From contig NZ_CAOJCM010000001.1 in the NCBI RefSeq assembly GCF_948329825.1, positions 62,001-126,000 on the forward strand: 64,000 nt of DNA, written 5' to 3'. The first letter of the stretch is position 1; each line of letters opens with the position of its first letter. Below the pieces are notes generated by a model, which had not been told where the DNA came from, ran no database searches, and saw only the letters and a program-made list of their open reading frames with translations. A program made the position numbers and the translations under genes. This document shows, piece by piece, positions 16,605 to 24,780 of the stretch. This stretch comes from Paenibacillus sp. JJ-100 (GTDB taxonomy: Bacteria; Bacillota; Bacilli; Paenibacillales; Paenibacillaceae).

Positions 16605-17807
16605 TTATTGTTTAAGAATGACCTCCATTTCCAACTCTTTGATATAGGTTTTGTCTCCCATACTTTCCATTTTGCCCTGTTCATTAGTCTTTTCCCCAAC
16701 AACATTCCAATTGTCCGTATTCACTGTGAAGGTGTACGGTTTAATCTTCACTGATTTTGCATTCGGACTAATAGCGTCGTACAGCTCATCTACCTGATAC
16801 TCCAGATCCGGAGCTCTGTGAAAAAAGCCAGTTTTCCGTTGACTCAATACCTTGCCTTGATCGTCTACGATCTCATAATACATCATGGTCGGAGCATATT
16901 TCCCTGTTTGCTCCGAGGAAGCAGGCACTTCCCCAGTGCTTTCCAGAACGAGTCGTGTATTTGTTACGGTAGATTCTATTTTTTGCAAGGTATAACTGAA
17001 ATTTTCGTAGCTTTTCGTTTCATTCGGTTGAATGACTAACTTGTTGTTGCTGCTGATCTTCACGGGTACTTTGAATTCGAAGGGCTCCTCGATCTGCGTT
17101 ACTTTTGCCTGAACGGTGAGCTCGAATTCATTAGGCAGTGAGCCAAGATTCGTATATTCAGTAAAGACGGCGTTCGGGTTCCCGATATCATCTCCAAAAC
17201 CCTTAGATGCTTTCAACTCTTCATTATTGATAAAGGTTGTAGGCGAGATAATATAACCCTTCTGCTGCTGATCTTCTGGTATTTGAACACGACTCTTCCA
17301 TTCTTTATCCTCTGTGAACAGCTCACTTTCCATAGGAACATACGGGCTTGGGACTCTCTCTGGGAGATTCTCTCCGGTACGTTCAATGCTATAACTCAGA
17401 CGGGTTCCATCATATAGTACGTTTGTAAGGGTTAACGTTACTCCGTTTTTCGTGATCTGTTCCAGTGGCTGTGTCAGGATACCTTGATCTACTGCGCGCT
17501 GAATCTCATCAGAATTCATTCCGTAGAACATCGATCCAATCCCTGGGATTTGTTTCAATGCACTAGCCATGGTTGGGGATACAAATCCTGCGCCTACAGC
17601 TCCTGCACCCATAACTACAGCAATGGAGGCTGCGGTTAAAGTCCGTTTCAGTATTGTAGATCCATTCCGTTGTTTGGTCATGTTTCTTCCTCCGATTTCA
17701 TTCATAATTTGACTGCTCATACTATTTCGAGGCATGGGTGTGTTGCGAATCCGCCGCTCCAATTCTTCAAGCCGCTGGTCAGGAATAGGGTTGAGCTGCT
17801 TGTCCAT
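16605..17807 (-). CDS. DUF4179 protein, probable anti-sigma factor
   Basis: A 400-residue single-span membrane protein. Residues 1-50 are polar and cytoplasmic and include an ELERRIRNTPMP segment resembling anti-sigma N-termini. A span at about 52-75 follows. The extracellular part starts with the DUF4179 domain (GMNSDEIQRAVDQGILTQPL, NGVTLTLTNVLYDGTRLSYS). It overlaps the sigma-factor gene by 29 bases and has its own site AAAGGAGGACAATTGC before ATG. The paired arrangement is typical of ECF sigma/anti-sigma modules, so it likely holds the sigma factor at the membrane until an envelope signal arrives (family inference). Confidence 0.82.
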   Translation of the reverse strand: MDKQLNPIPDQRLEELERRIRNTPMPRNSMSSQIMNEIGGRNMTKQRNGSTILKRTLTAASIAVVMGAGAVGAGFVSPTMASALKQIPGIGSMFYGMNSDEIQRAVDQGILTQPLEQITKNGVTLTLTNVLYDGTRLSYSIERTGENLPERVPSPYVPMESELFTEDKEWKSRVQIPEDQQQKGYIISPTTFINNEELKASKGFGDDIGNPNAVFTEYTNLGSLPNEFELTVQAKVTQIEEPFEFKVPVKISSNNKLVIQPNETKSYENFSYTLQKIESTVTNTRLVLESTGEVPASSEQTGKYAPTMMYYEIVDDQGKVLSQRKTGFFHRAPDLEYQVDELYDAISPNAKSVKIKPYTFTVNTDNWNVVGEKTNEQGKMESMGDKTYIKELEMEVILKQ

Positions 17808-18375
17808 GCAATTGTCCTCCTTTGGTTGTCTGCTCGATCAGTTTACGGCGAAGACGTTCATACTTCTTGCGTAAGGTAGCAGACTTGGTATTCATAATGA
17901 TGGCAATCTCCTCAAAGGTATATTGTTCCACAGCCTTTAGCAGCAGGATATGACGTTCTTCCGGTGTCAAATATTCCATTAGCTGTTCAATGACTGTTGT
18001 ATACGAATGAGATTCCTGTGTGACCGTTTTGTTGCGTCTATACTCATCTACAAGCTTTAACCAGCGGTTGTTCTTTTTCTTCATATTCATCAAATGATTG
18101 TAGGCTACTCTGTACAGCCACGAGGAGAAACTGACCTTTCTCTTATAACTATTCAGATTTTCGTAGGCTCGAATGAAGATTTCCTGTACAGCATCCTCTG
18201 TCTCTTGATGATTTTTGAGAATGTAATAACAATAGGTATAAATCTGACGTTCAAATTCTTGAATGATCAGCTCATAGGCCTCTTTTTCGCCAGTGATCAC
18301 TCGCTGCACAGCTTGTTCGATTCGTTCGTTTTTTTCTCTCTTAACCTGCATATCCCCGGGGATGGTGGCTTGCAC
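17779..18375 (-). CDS. ECF-type RNA polymerase sigma factor
   Basis: Sigma-70 family, extracytoplasmic-function type, 198 residues. Region 2 reads YELIIQEFERQIYTYCYYIL then TEDAVQEIFIRAYENL and FSSWLYRVAYNHLMN. Region 4 reads LTPEERHILLLKAVEQYTFEEIA with the recognition helix near SATLRKKYERLRRKL. GTG at 18375 is chosen because a perfect AAGGAGGTGA lies 7 bases before it. The upstream ATG at 18432 has no ribosome binding site and falls in a leader that is conserved at a second place (19416-19450). Co-transcribed with the DUF4179 gene. Confidence 0.9.
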   Translation of the reverse strand: MQATIPGDMQVKREKNERIEQAVQRVITGEKEAYELIIQEFERQIYTYCYYILKNHQETEDAVQEIFIRAYENLNSYKRKVSFSSWLYRVAYNHLMNMKKKNNRWLKLVDEYRRNKTVTQESHSYTTVIEQLMEYLTPEERHILLLKAVEQYTFEEIAIIMNTKSATLRKKYERLRRKLIEQTTKGGQLHGQAAQPYS

Positions 18376-18400
18376 AGGCTCACCTCCTTGTCTTTGTTTA

Positions 18401-18433
18401 TATAACAATCTGGAAAGTTCATTATGTGACATG
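18401..18433 (-). promoter_or_regulatory. Conserved leader element upstream of sigma factor
   Basis: Read on the minus strand: CATGTCACA, A/T-rich bases with TGAA, then AGATTGTTA-ATA. The same arrangement occurs at 19416-19450 upstream of the second DUF4179-like gene. It is probably a shared promoter or operator, possibly autoregulated by the sigma factor. No standard ECF -10 CGTC is seen, so the promoter assignment is inference. Confidence 0.4.
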
Positions 18434-18440
18434 ATTGATG

Positions 18441-19379
18441 TTATTTTGTGATGTTAACTTTCATTTCTAATTCTTTGATGTATGTTTTGGTTCCGAAGCT
18501 GACGGTTCTCCCTTTTTTGTCCACTTTTTCCCCCACAATACTCCAATCCGAAGGCTTTACCGTGAAGGTGTACGGTTTGATTGTGATGAACTTGGTTTTA
18601 GGATTGACGGCATTATATAGTTCGTTAATGTGATACGTGGAGCTAGGCTTTTTGGAATAGAAACTTAATCGTTTCTGCTTCAGCATCTCACCCTGATCAT
18701 CCACAATGTCGTAATACATCATAGTTGGTGCATATTCACCCGTTTGCTTGGAGGATGCAGGTACTTCTCCTGTACTATCTAGCACGAGTTGTGTTTGGGT
18801 AGGAGAAATATTTATTTTTTTTACGGTATAACTAAAGCCTTTACTTTCCTTCGTCTGATTCGGTTTGATTTCAATAGTTTTACCTTTGTTCTTAACAGGA
18901 ATCTTAAACTCGAAGTTCTTCGCAATTTTGCTTACAGACACTTGAAGAGTCAGCTCAAATTGATCTGGAAGATGGTCGGATCTATATTCCAAAACGGCAG
19001 CATTGGGTTCTTCGAAATGATCACGGAATGAAATCATGGCTTTACTGTCTTTTTGACCATTGATTAGAATGCCAGATATCTTCAAATTTCCTTTCACAAT
19101 TTTTTGATTGTAGCGAGCCAGCATTCCCTCAGGCATACCTTTGCCTTCACGTTGTATCGTGATTTTTAGTAATACACCATCATACTCTACATCAGACAAC
19201 GTAAGTTTAACCCCATCGTGAGTTACACTTTTGAAGTTTCCGGTACTTGCCTGAGCTGCTTCTGCTATGGATGAAAAATTACACAATACTCCTGTTCCTG
19301 TCGTTGTTATAGCCGCAGCTATACACCAAGCTCCAGCCACTTTTCTGAATGAAAGTCTCTTGTTATTCCGATTTTGCAT
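18441..19379 (-). CDS. Second DUF4179-like protein, secreted paralogue
   Basis: 312 residues, starting at ATG 19379 after TAGGAGGAAAAGC. It resembles the C-terminal two thirds of the 16605-17807 product: both share VASTGEVPASS/STGEVPASS, KQTGEYAPTMMYYDIVDDQG, an IKPYTFTV segment and KTYIKELEM. The N-terminus differs: about 15 polar residues, a hydrophobic segment and then mature protein, without the cytoplasmic sigma-binding part or the conserved DUF4179 EIQRAVDQG block. It may therefore be an exported co-sensor or decoy rather than an anti-sigma factor. Its upstream leader resembles that of the sigma factor. Confidence 0.75.
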   Translation of the reverse strand: MQNRNNKRLSFRKVAGAWCIAAAITTTGTGVLCNFSSIAEAAQASTGNFKSVTHDGVKLTLSDVEYDGVLLKITIQREGKGMPEGMLARYNQKIVKGNLKISGILINGQKDSKAMISFRDHFEEPNAAVLEYRSDHLPDQFELTLQVSVSKIAKNFEFKIPVKNKGKTIEIKPNQTKESKGFSYTVKKINISPTQTQLVLDSTGEVPASSKQTGEYAPTMMYYDIVDDQGEMLKQKRLSFYSKKPSSTYHINELYNAVNPKTKFITIKPYTFTVKPSDWSIVGEKVDKKGRTVSFGTKTYIKELEMKVNITK

Positions 19380-19415
19380 GCTTTTCCTCCTAGGTAATAA
19401 AATTATCCGGATATC

Positions 19416-19450
19416 TATGTAACAATCTTTCGTATTCAATTTGTGACATG
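19416..19450 (-). promoter_or_regulatory. Second copy of sigma-factor leader element
   Basis: Minus strand: CATGTCACAAATTGAA, then AGATTGTTACATA, matching 18401-18433. It lies 40 bases before the start of the second DUF4179-like gene, implying co-regulation with the sigma factor. Confidence 0.4.
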
Positions 19451-19551
19451 AATAGAAGTAGAAGGGGTATAAACGGAGCGTGAGTTATGTATTTCCAATA
19501 TCAGTTTGTTTCAGATGCGGTTAATGGACAGGAAGTTATTGAGGAAATAGA

Positions 19552-19581
19552 AAACGCCGTAGAACGTTCTCTACGGCGTTT
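19552..19581 (-). terminator. Terminator (copy 2) downstream of sunI-like gene
   Basis: AAACGCCGTAGA / TCTACGGCGTTT with a 6-base loop. On the minus strand it is followed by TTTTCTATTT. It separates the SunI-like gene from the DUF4179-like gene. Confidence 0.78.
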
Positions 19582-19608
19582 AAATATAAGAAGCTCGGCA
19601 ACAGACGA

Positions 19609-19875
19609 TTAACTTGCGTATTGAGTCAGCATGGTCTGAATGGTGGGAAATAAATTCTCGCTGTTCGTAAATATAATATATGATTGATGAGCAGTCCGAA
19701 TCAGAATCCGCTCGGTTGTACGCGCATATCCGATCCGTATTGCTGACGGTTCACTGCCTCCATAAGCATCATCTAGCGTGACAGATATGATCTGTGCAAG
19801 AGGAATTTCAAATTTCGAAAACTGCCAACGGATGACCAGTTGATCCTGTACTTGCTTTACGCTTACATCAAACAT
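19609..19875 (-). CDS. SunI/YnzG-family protein
   Basis: An 88-residue protein with a PH-like beta pattern: MFDVSVKQVQDQLVIRWQFS, IPLAQIISVTLDDAYGG, RIGYARTTERILIRT. The family includes SunI, the sublancin immunity protein, but no bacteriocin gene is visible nearby, so a general membrane-associated or envelope-stress role is as likely. AAGGAGGCCATCTT precedes the ATG. Its last codons and terminator are duplicated at 16459-16596. Confidence 0.75.
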   Translation of the reverse strand: MFDVSVKQVQDQLVIRWQFSKFEIPLAQIISVTLDDAYGGSEPSAIRIGYARTTERILIRTAHQSYIIFTNSENLFPTIQTMLTQYAS

Positions 19876-20071
19876 AAGATGGCCTCCTTATTCTTCTGCA
19901 ATGATGAACTGGTTGTAATTACAGTATAGTTCTAGTTTATCATTTTTGGCTAAAAGTTCCTATTAAATATTAAAAATTAAAGTGAAATTCTACCATGAAT
20001 TCAATGATAGGTGACTTTAAAGTAAACGGGTGGGCTATAACTTCATCCGAAATATAGGGAGGTAGATTAAT

Positions 20072-21202
20072 ATGAAAGAGCTGGTTGAAATTTCTGATTA
20101 TGATCCAAAGTGGGTGGATGATTACCTGGCTGAGCGTGCAAAGATTATGAGCGTGTTGGGCGATATCTGCTTGGAGATGGAACATATCGGTAGTACCTCT
20201 GTACCCGGGCTTGGAGCCAAATCAGTGATCGACATGATGGCGGGTGTGTCTGATCTGTGTGAAGTGCAGCAGAATCATATCAATTCGTTAGCAACGCTTG
20301 GTTATGAATATGTGCACAAGCCGGAGTTCCCGGAGCGGCTTTTTTTTCGCAAAGGACAATGGAGAGCGGGCACTCACCATCTACATGTATATCAATATCA
20401 GGGTGAAGCGTGGAAGAATCAGTTAAGGTTTCGGGATGCACTCCGGCATGATTCTTGTTTATTGCAGGCTTATGATACATTAAAAAGGGAACTGGCACAG
20501 CAGTTCACCAATGATCGGGTCGGATATACAAATGCCAAATCATCTTTTATACAATCTGTCATCAAGAACTATAATTTGAGGAAGGAAGTGCTCATAATGA
20601 ATCTTTTTGAACATAGTTCGGGTAAACGATTATCTAAGGATCTGGAATGGTTAAATGAGCCGGAGGATTGGTGTATTAAAAATGGAGAAGTGTGTATTAC
20701 CGTGCCGCCGGCAAGTGATTTTTTCATTGATCCGGCGGGCGCGGCGGTGAAGGAATCAGCACCATTTTTACATACAACAATTACAGGTGATTTCAGCATC
20801 ACTACTCAGGTGCAGGTTGAGATGAAAGAGCAATATGATTCAGGGTGTCTTATGGTTAGAGCGAGTAATACAATCTGGTCAAAAGTATGTTTTGAATATT
20901 TTGAAGAACAGCCTTCCATTCTCAGCGTCGTTACCCGCGGACACTCGGACGACTGTGTATCCGCTCCTGTGAATGTCACGAAGCCGTATCTACGAATAGC
21001 TCGCACAGGCCACAGTTTTGCTTTTCATTATTCTCAGGATGGAGAGAAGTGGAAGCTGGTTCGTTATTTTCGCATGGAGTGTCCCGAAGAGGTACAGGTT
21101 GGTGTTGTAGCCCAGTCTCCGATTGGGGAAGGAACCCGGGTTACGTTTAGTAATGTACGACTTCAGCAAGGCTTAGAGGGAAGTATTCTTCAAGTAGAAT
21201 AG
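20072..21202 (+). CDS. GrpB (UPF0157) domain fused to DUF1349 domain
   Basis: 376 residues in two parts. Residues 1-168 are a GrpB/UPF0157 nucleotidyltransferase-like domain (VEISDYDPKWVDDY, EHIGSTSVPGLGAKSVIDMM, THHLHVYQ). Residues about 176-372 are a DUF1349 concanavalin-like domain (LEWLNEPEDWCIKNGEV, QVEMKEQYDSGCLMVR, YSQDGEKWKLVRYFRME). At the join, GGAAGGAAGTG precedes an in-frame ATG at 20597, which begins exactly where stand-alone DUF1349 proteins begin. The two genes thus look fused by loss of the first stop codon, and the downstream part may still be made separately. The biochemical role of either domain is not established. Confidence 0.82.
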   Translation: MKELVEISDYDPKWVDDYLAERAKIMSVLGDICLEMEHIGSTSVPGLGAKSVIDMMAGVSDLCEVQQNHINSLATLGYEYVHKPEFPERLFFRKGQWRAGTHHLHVYQYQGEAWKNQLRFRDALRHDSCLLQAYDTLKRELAQQFTNDRVGYTNAKSSFIQSVIKNYNLRKEVLIMNLFEHSSGKRLSKDLEWLNEPEDWCIKNGEVCITVPPASDFFIDPAGAAVKESAPFLHTTITGDFSITTQVQVEMKEQYDSGCLMVRASNTIWSKVCFEYFEEQPSILSVVTRGHSDDCVSAPVNVTKPYLRIARTGHSFAFHYSQDGEKWKLVRYFRMECPEEVQVGVVAQSPIGEGTRVTFSNVRLQQGLEGSILQVE

Positions 21203-21227
21203 AACTTGTCTGTTAGTTCACAAACCT

Positions 21228-22349
21228 CTAATTCTGTTCAACGGGGTTCACTCGTAGGAATAGCCCCAACAAACCAAGAGCTGCAAACGCCATGAAGGCT
21301 GTTCTGCTGGAAAATACTTCGATGGTATATCCAGCCATGAAGGACCCCAGGAATTGTCCAACGCCCAGTGCGAGAAATGCCAGACTGATTCCAATAGAAA
21401 CATTGGGTTCGAACAATCTCGTTGCCCAAACAATAAATATGCTGGTAAGAAAGATGTACGTACTTCCGAATAAGACGGCGGAGATTAGGCTTGCTGTCAT
21501 CGATGGTAGTACAATAACGCCGAGCGAGATAGATAATAATAGAACGCCTAAGCGATAAGACCAGCCGAGCTTAATCCGTTCAATGATTAACCCTGCACTT
21601 CCGCCCAGAATACCCGTAACACCCATCACAATCCAGAACAGGACGGCTTCCGAATCGGAGGCCCCTTTGTCGTCTGTTAGGAAATTTCGGGCGAAGGTCC
21701 AATAAATCGCAGAGCTCGCACCTGTCAACAGACATGCCATAAGTAAAGCTGAGCCTGGTCTGGTCGGTTTCATACAGGACCAAATGGATTTCGTGCAAGG
21801 AATCGTTTGGGTGGCTGGAATCGCCTGTCTGTTCCAGACCAGCACAATTACCCCGATGACGGCGAATAAGATATAGCTTATACGCCAGTAATCTGTGAAC
21901 AGCAGGTAGAGCGGGCCAGACACGATAATGCCAAAGCCGGTTCCAGTATTAATCCAGCTGTTGCCCTTGGCATGCAGTTCGGGGGGGAGTTCCGCACTGA
22001 TTGCATTGCCAAGAGCAGGCGAAGCCCAGCCTGTGCTTAAGCCCGCTAAGAAAACACCGACAGCAAGCAGCCAAGTGTCATGGGAGAAAGCAATACCGAT
22101 TAAGCCAACAATGGCACTAATTCCTGCAAGCTGGATGACATAATGGTGCCCTTTGAAATTAATAATCAGCGGAGCTGTTAGAAGAGCAAGACAATACGCA
22201 ATATAAGTTGCCGAGTTGATGGCCCCGGATGCTGATTCAGATAGCTGAAGTGCTTCAGAGATTTCTGGCATAAACAGTCCATAACTGAAACGCCCAAAGG
22301 CATAACAAACAGCGATAAGGGCTACACCAGGAAGGACTATTTTCTTCAT
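21228..22349 (-). CDS. MFS transporter, YbfB/YjiJ type
   Basis: A 373-residue major facilitator with about 12 spans. The N-terminus FGRFSYGLFMPEISEALQLS is characteristic of the YbfB/YjiJ group, whose substrates are mostly unknown. AAGGCGGTGAAAAGTA precedes the ATG. An 18-bp operator candidate in its promoter (22370-22387) is repeated before the adjacent tetR-type gene. It is probably an efflux pump controlled by that regulator. Confidence 0.88.
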   Translation of the reverse strand: MKKIVLPGVALIAVCYAFGRFSYGLFMPEISEALQLSESASGAINSATYIAYCLALLTAPLIINFKGHHYVIQLAGISAIVGLIGIAFSHDTWLLAVGVFLAGLSTGWASPALGNAISAELPPELHAKGNSWINTGTGFGIIVSGPLYLLFTDYWRISYILFAVIGVIVLVWNRQAIPATQTIPCTKSIWSCMKPTRPGSALLMACLLTGASSAIYWTFARNFLTDDKGASDSEAVLFWIVMGVTGILGGSAGLIIERIKLGWSYRLGVLLLSISLGVIVLPSMTASLISAVLFGSTYIFLTSIFIVWATRLFEPNVSIGISLAFLALGVGQFLGSFMAGYTIEVFSSRTAFMAFAALGLLGLFLRVNPVEQN

Positions 22350-22369
22350 TACTTTTCACCGCCTTTTTT

Positions 22370-22387
22370 AGATAGAACGATCATTAT
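22370..22387. promoter_or_regulatory. TetR-type operator candidate, site 1 (MFS promoter)
   Basis: AGATAGAACGATCATTAT, identical to 23024-23041. It contains the dyad TA-N-AA-N-GATC-N-TT-N-TA, typical in form for TetR-family operators. Located 20 bases before the MFS start codon. Confidence 0.65.
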
Positions 22388-22425
22388 ATTTTCTGTGAAA
22401 TAAAAAAGTGAGTTGAACTATGAAC

Positions 22426-22971
22426 TCACCCTTTGTGTAATGATTTGAAACTATTTCGAGTCATATGAATCAGTTCCTGACATACCTCTTTTACATTCTC
22501 TGTTTCAGCAAGCGCTGTAGAACCCTCCAGTAGCAGCATAAACTGCATTACGCTTCGATGATCTGCCTCGGGATCAATTTTTTTTATCAGGGTCATGACG
22601 TGTTTTTTGTGCGCATTCACCGTTTGTACGATAACATGATCGGGATCAGCTCCGAACTCTTCTTTCGCTCGTAAAAAGAGACATCCCCTGGACTCGTGTT
22701 CCATCAGCCACTTGGCATGCCCCTCGGCCAGATTAAGGAAGATAGATTGTGCCTTGTTATCGGCATATAAGCGTAGCTGTTCGAGATATCTCTGTTCGCG
22801 TCGCAGAAGCACTTCGACGATCAGATCATCTTTGGAATTAAAGTGATTGTATAACGTCATAATTGCAACGCTGGAATCGGTTATGATACGTTTTAACCCG
22901 ATCGCATGAAAACCATGCCTATAGAACAGATCCTCCGATACCTTCAGGAGCATTTCTTTTTTGCTGCTCAT
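22426..22971 (-). CDS. TetR/AcrR-family regulator
   Basis: 181 residues from ATG 22971. The helix-turn-helix is at residues about 10-50 (VSEDLFYRHGFHAIGLKRII, VAIMTLYNHFNSKDDLI), followed by an alpha-helical ligand domain. AAAGGAG lies 13 bases before the ATG, a long spacing. It sits between two copies of the 18-bp operator candidate and is transcribed in the same direction as the MFS gene, 76 bases upstream of it. Likely represses itself and the transporter. Confidence 0.9.
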   Translation of the reverse strand: MSSKKEMLLKVSEDLFYRHGFHAIGLKRIITDSSVAIMTLYNHFNSKDDLIVEVLLRREQRYLEQLRLYADNKAQSIFLNLAEGHAKWLMEHESRGCLFLRAKEEFGADPDHVIVQTVNAHKKHVMTLIKKIDPEADHRSVMQFMLLLEGSTALAETENVKEVCQELIHMTRNSFKSLHKG

Positions 22972-23023
22972 AATTACAGGTACACTCCTTTCATAAATCG
23001 TGACACCTAACACGTAACAAGTA

Positions 23024-23041
23024 AGATAGAACGATCATTAT
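23024..23041. promoter_or_regulatory. TetR-type operator candidate, site 2 (own promoter)
   Basis: AGATAGAACGATCATTAT, the second exact copy, about 50 bases before the regulator's start codon. Autoregulation is inferred. Confidence 0.65.
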
Positions 23042-23277
23042 CATCAAGATATAGAAGGTGCATTGGGTTGTCAAACCTCAATCACCATGTTTACGAGTAT
23101 ATTGAAGATTCTCTATCCATATGATCCATCCATTCGGTTGTGTCAGCCAGAGTCGCTGATAGACGGAAAGGGCTTATTCATTTTATCCCCGAGTGAGAAA
23201 CGTGTTATATTGAAAGGTAGCCGAATGAACATTAGTGAAGATATCTGAAGTCTCGTGGGCCATGGGGGGATACTAAG

Positions 23278-23829
23278 ATGCAATACGAAGAACGGCTCTG
23301 TAGAGCACTTCGACAGCAAGAGCAGATCATGCAGGATTTGCGCCTTGTGCGTGAGTTAGAGTTGCCAGATTGCTATATTGGTGCAGGATATATTCGTAAT
23401 TACATATGGGACAAACTTCATGGATATCCCAGCCGGGAACTGCATAGTGATATTGATGTTGTCTATTTTGATGCTGCGAATCTTCTAGAGGAACGGGATC
23501 GTGAACTTGAGAAAGTGTTATATGCTGCAACAGGCAACAGGAAGTGGTCGGTTAAAAATCAGGCGAGAATGCATCTGCAAAATGGGGATGCGCCATATCA
23601 CTCTACGGAGGATGCTCTGCGCTTCTGGCCTGAACAGGTAACAGCAATCGCAGTACAGCTAACGAAAGACGATCAAATCAGAGTCTGCGCACCATATGGG
23701 CTGGAAGATCTGTATACGCTAGTTGTGCGCAAAAGCCCTGCATTTACGAAAGCAACCTACTATAACGAGCGAGTTAGGCGGAAAAATTGGCAAGAGCACT
23801 GGCCCAAGCTAACGATTGTGCATGCATAA
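23278..23829 (+). CDS. Nucleotidyltransferase family protein (DUF925)
   Basis: 183 residues. GAGYIRNYIWDKLHG followed by SDIDVVYFD resembles the nucleotidyltransferase core (G-x-R-N and D-x-D, the metal-binding acids) of DUF925 proteins. C-terminal YGLEDLYTLVVRKSPAF and YNERVRRKNWQEHWPKL are conserved family stretches. The substrate is unknown. GGGGGGA lies upstream of the ATG. The following gene starts 26 bases after the stop. Confidence 0.85.
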   Translation: MQYEERLCRALRQQEQIMQDLRLVRELELPDCYIGAGYIRNYIWDKLHGYPSRELHSDIDVVYFDAANLLEERDRELEKVLYAATGNRKWSVKNQARMHLQNGDAPYHSTEDALRFWPEQVTAIAVQLTKDDQIRVCAPYGLEDLYTLVVRKSPAFTKATYYNERVRRKNWQEHWPKLTIVHA

Positions 23830-23855
23830 ATATCGAAAGGAGTGTTGCTGTATTG

Positions 23856-24599
23856 ATGCAAAAATGGATGCATAACAAATGGCGTATTCTGGATTTAATC
23901 CTGTTAGTTTGTTTGGTTTTCTTCCTCATATTCTGGGGTTGGAATTTTGCGGTCCAGTTATTTGCCCTCCTCACAGCGGCTTTTATCATATTAAGACGTA
24001 TTAATTATGAGAGGCACATCTGGTTGAAACGTGTGTTGCTAATCGGGTTCGGCATCGGCGCGGTTTCCTTCATCGTCATCGAAGCCTTGGTAATTACTCA
24101 GCTTGGTTCGAAGGATACGGAGGAGCGAGCAGACTATGTCATCATCTTAGGATCAGGGATCAATGGAACCGAAGTATCATTGACCTTGAAACAACGGCTT
24201 GATGCCAGTCTCGATTATATTCGCAGTCATCCGGAGACACCTGTAATTGTATCTGGGGGACAAGGTCCGGGTGAATCGATTCCAGAGGCTCTTGCTATGA
24301 AAAATTATTTAGTAGATCAGGGCATTGCTCCCGCTCAGGTTATAATGGAGGACCGCTCGACAAGTACACAGGAGAATCTGGCTTTTTCTAAAAAAATCAT
24401 TATGGCTTCCGGCAAGGAACATCCCGAAATTATGATTGTTACGAGCGACTACCATATGTTCAGATCGAAATATATTGCCGCCAAGAATGGCTACGCTGCA
24501 GAGTATGGTATATCTGCTCCTTCACCGGGGTATTTGAAGCCGATCAACATGATTCGTGAATACTTCGGCACAGTCAAAGCGTTTCTAAGAATTCCATAA
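23856..24599 (+). CDS. YdcF-family membrane protein (DUF218)
   Basis: 247 residues with two or three N-terminal spans (LILLVCLVFFLIFWGW; IGFGIGAVSFIVIEALVI), then an extracytoplasmic DUF218 domain: DYVIILGSGINGTEVSLTL, VIVSGGQGPGESIPEA, EDRSTSTQENL and IVTSDYHMFRS. The acidic and Ser/Thr motifs match the YdcF/SanA/ElyC family linked to envelope biogenesis. ATG 23856 (or TTG 23853) follows AAAGGAGTG; an upstream in-frame ATG inside the preceding gene is disfavoured because it would precede the spans with unrelated sequence. Confidence 0.85.
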   Translation: MQKWMHNKWRILDLILLVCLVFFLIFWGWNFAVQLFALLTAAFIILRRINYERHIWLKRVLLIGFGIGAVSFIVIEALVITQLGSKDTEERADYVIILGSGINGTEVSLTLKQRLDASLDYIRSHPETPVIVSGGQGPGESIPEALAMKNYLVDQGIAPAQVIMEDRSTSTQENLAFSKKIIMASGKEHPEIMIVTSDYHMFRSKYIAAKNGYAAEYGISAPSPGYLKPINMIREYFGTVKAFLRIP

Positions 24600-24611
24600 A
24601 AATTATGAAGA

Positions 24612-24645
24612 AGCCCGCTGAGCTGTCTCAGGCGGGCTCTTTGGG
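24612..24645 (+). terminator. Terminator after ydcF-type gene
   Basis: AGCCCGC-TGAG / CTCA-GGCGGGCT with a CTGT loop and one bulge, followed by CTTTGGG. The U tract is short. Confidence 0.7.
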
Positions 24646-24780
24646 TATCTTCTTCTCTTGATTCAAGAGCGATAGGATAAAGCATGGTATACTAGAAGTC
24701 AAAAAAATGGATTGAGGCAGGAGTGAAAGATCATTACAGCATATCAATTACCCGCGCTTGAGGAGCAACAAGTTATTTCT

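Noticed and set aside
18376-18432. ATG-started longer sigma factor
   Set aside because: No ribosome binding site before the ATG at 18432; GTG 18375 has a perfect AAGGAGGTGA, and the extra region resembles a duplicated leader element.
19609-19875. SunI-like gene as evidence of a bacteriocin locus
   Set aside because: No precursor peptide, modification enzyme or peptide exporter gene lies nearby; the family is wider than immunity proteins.
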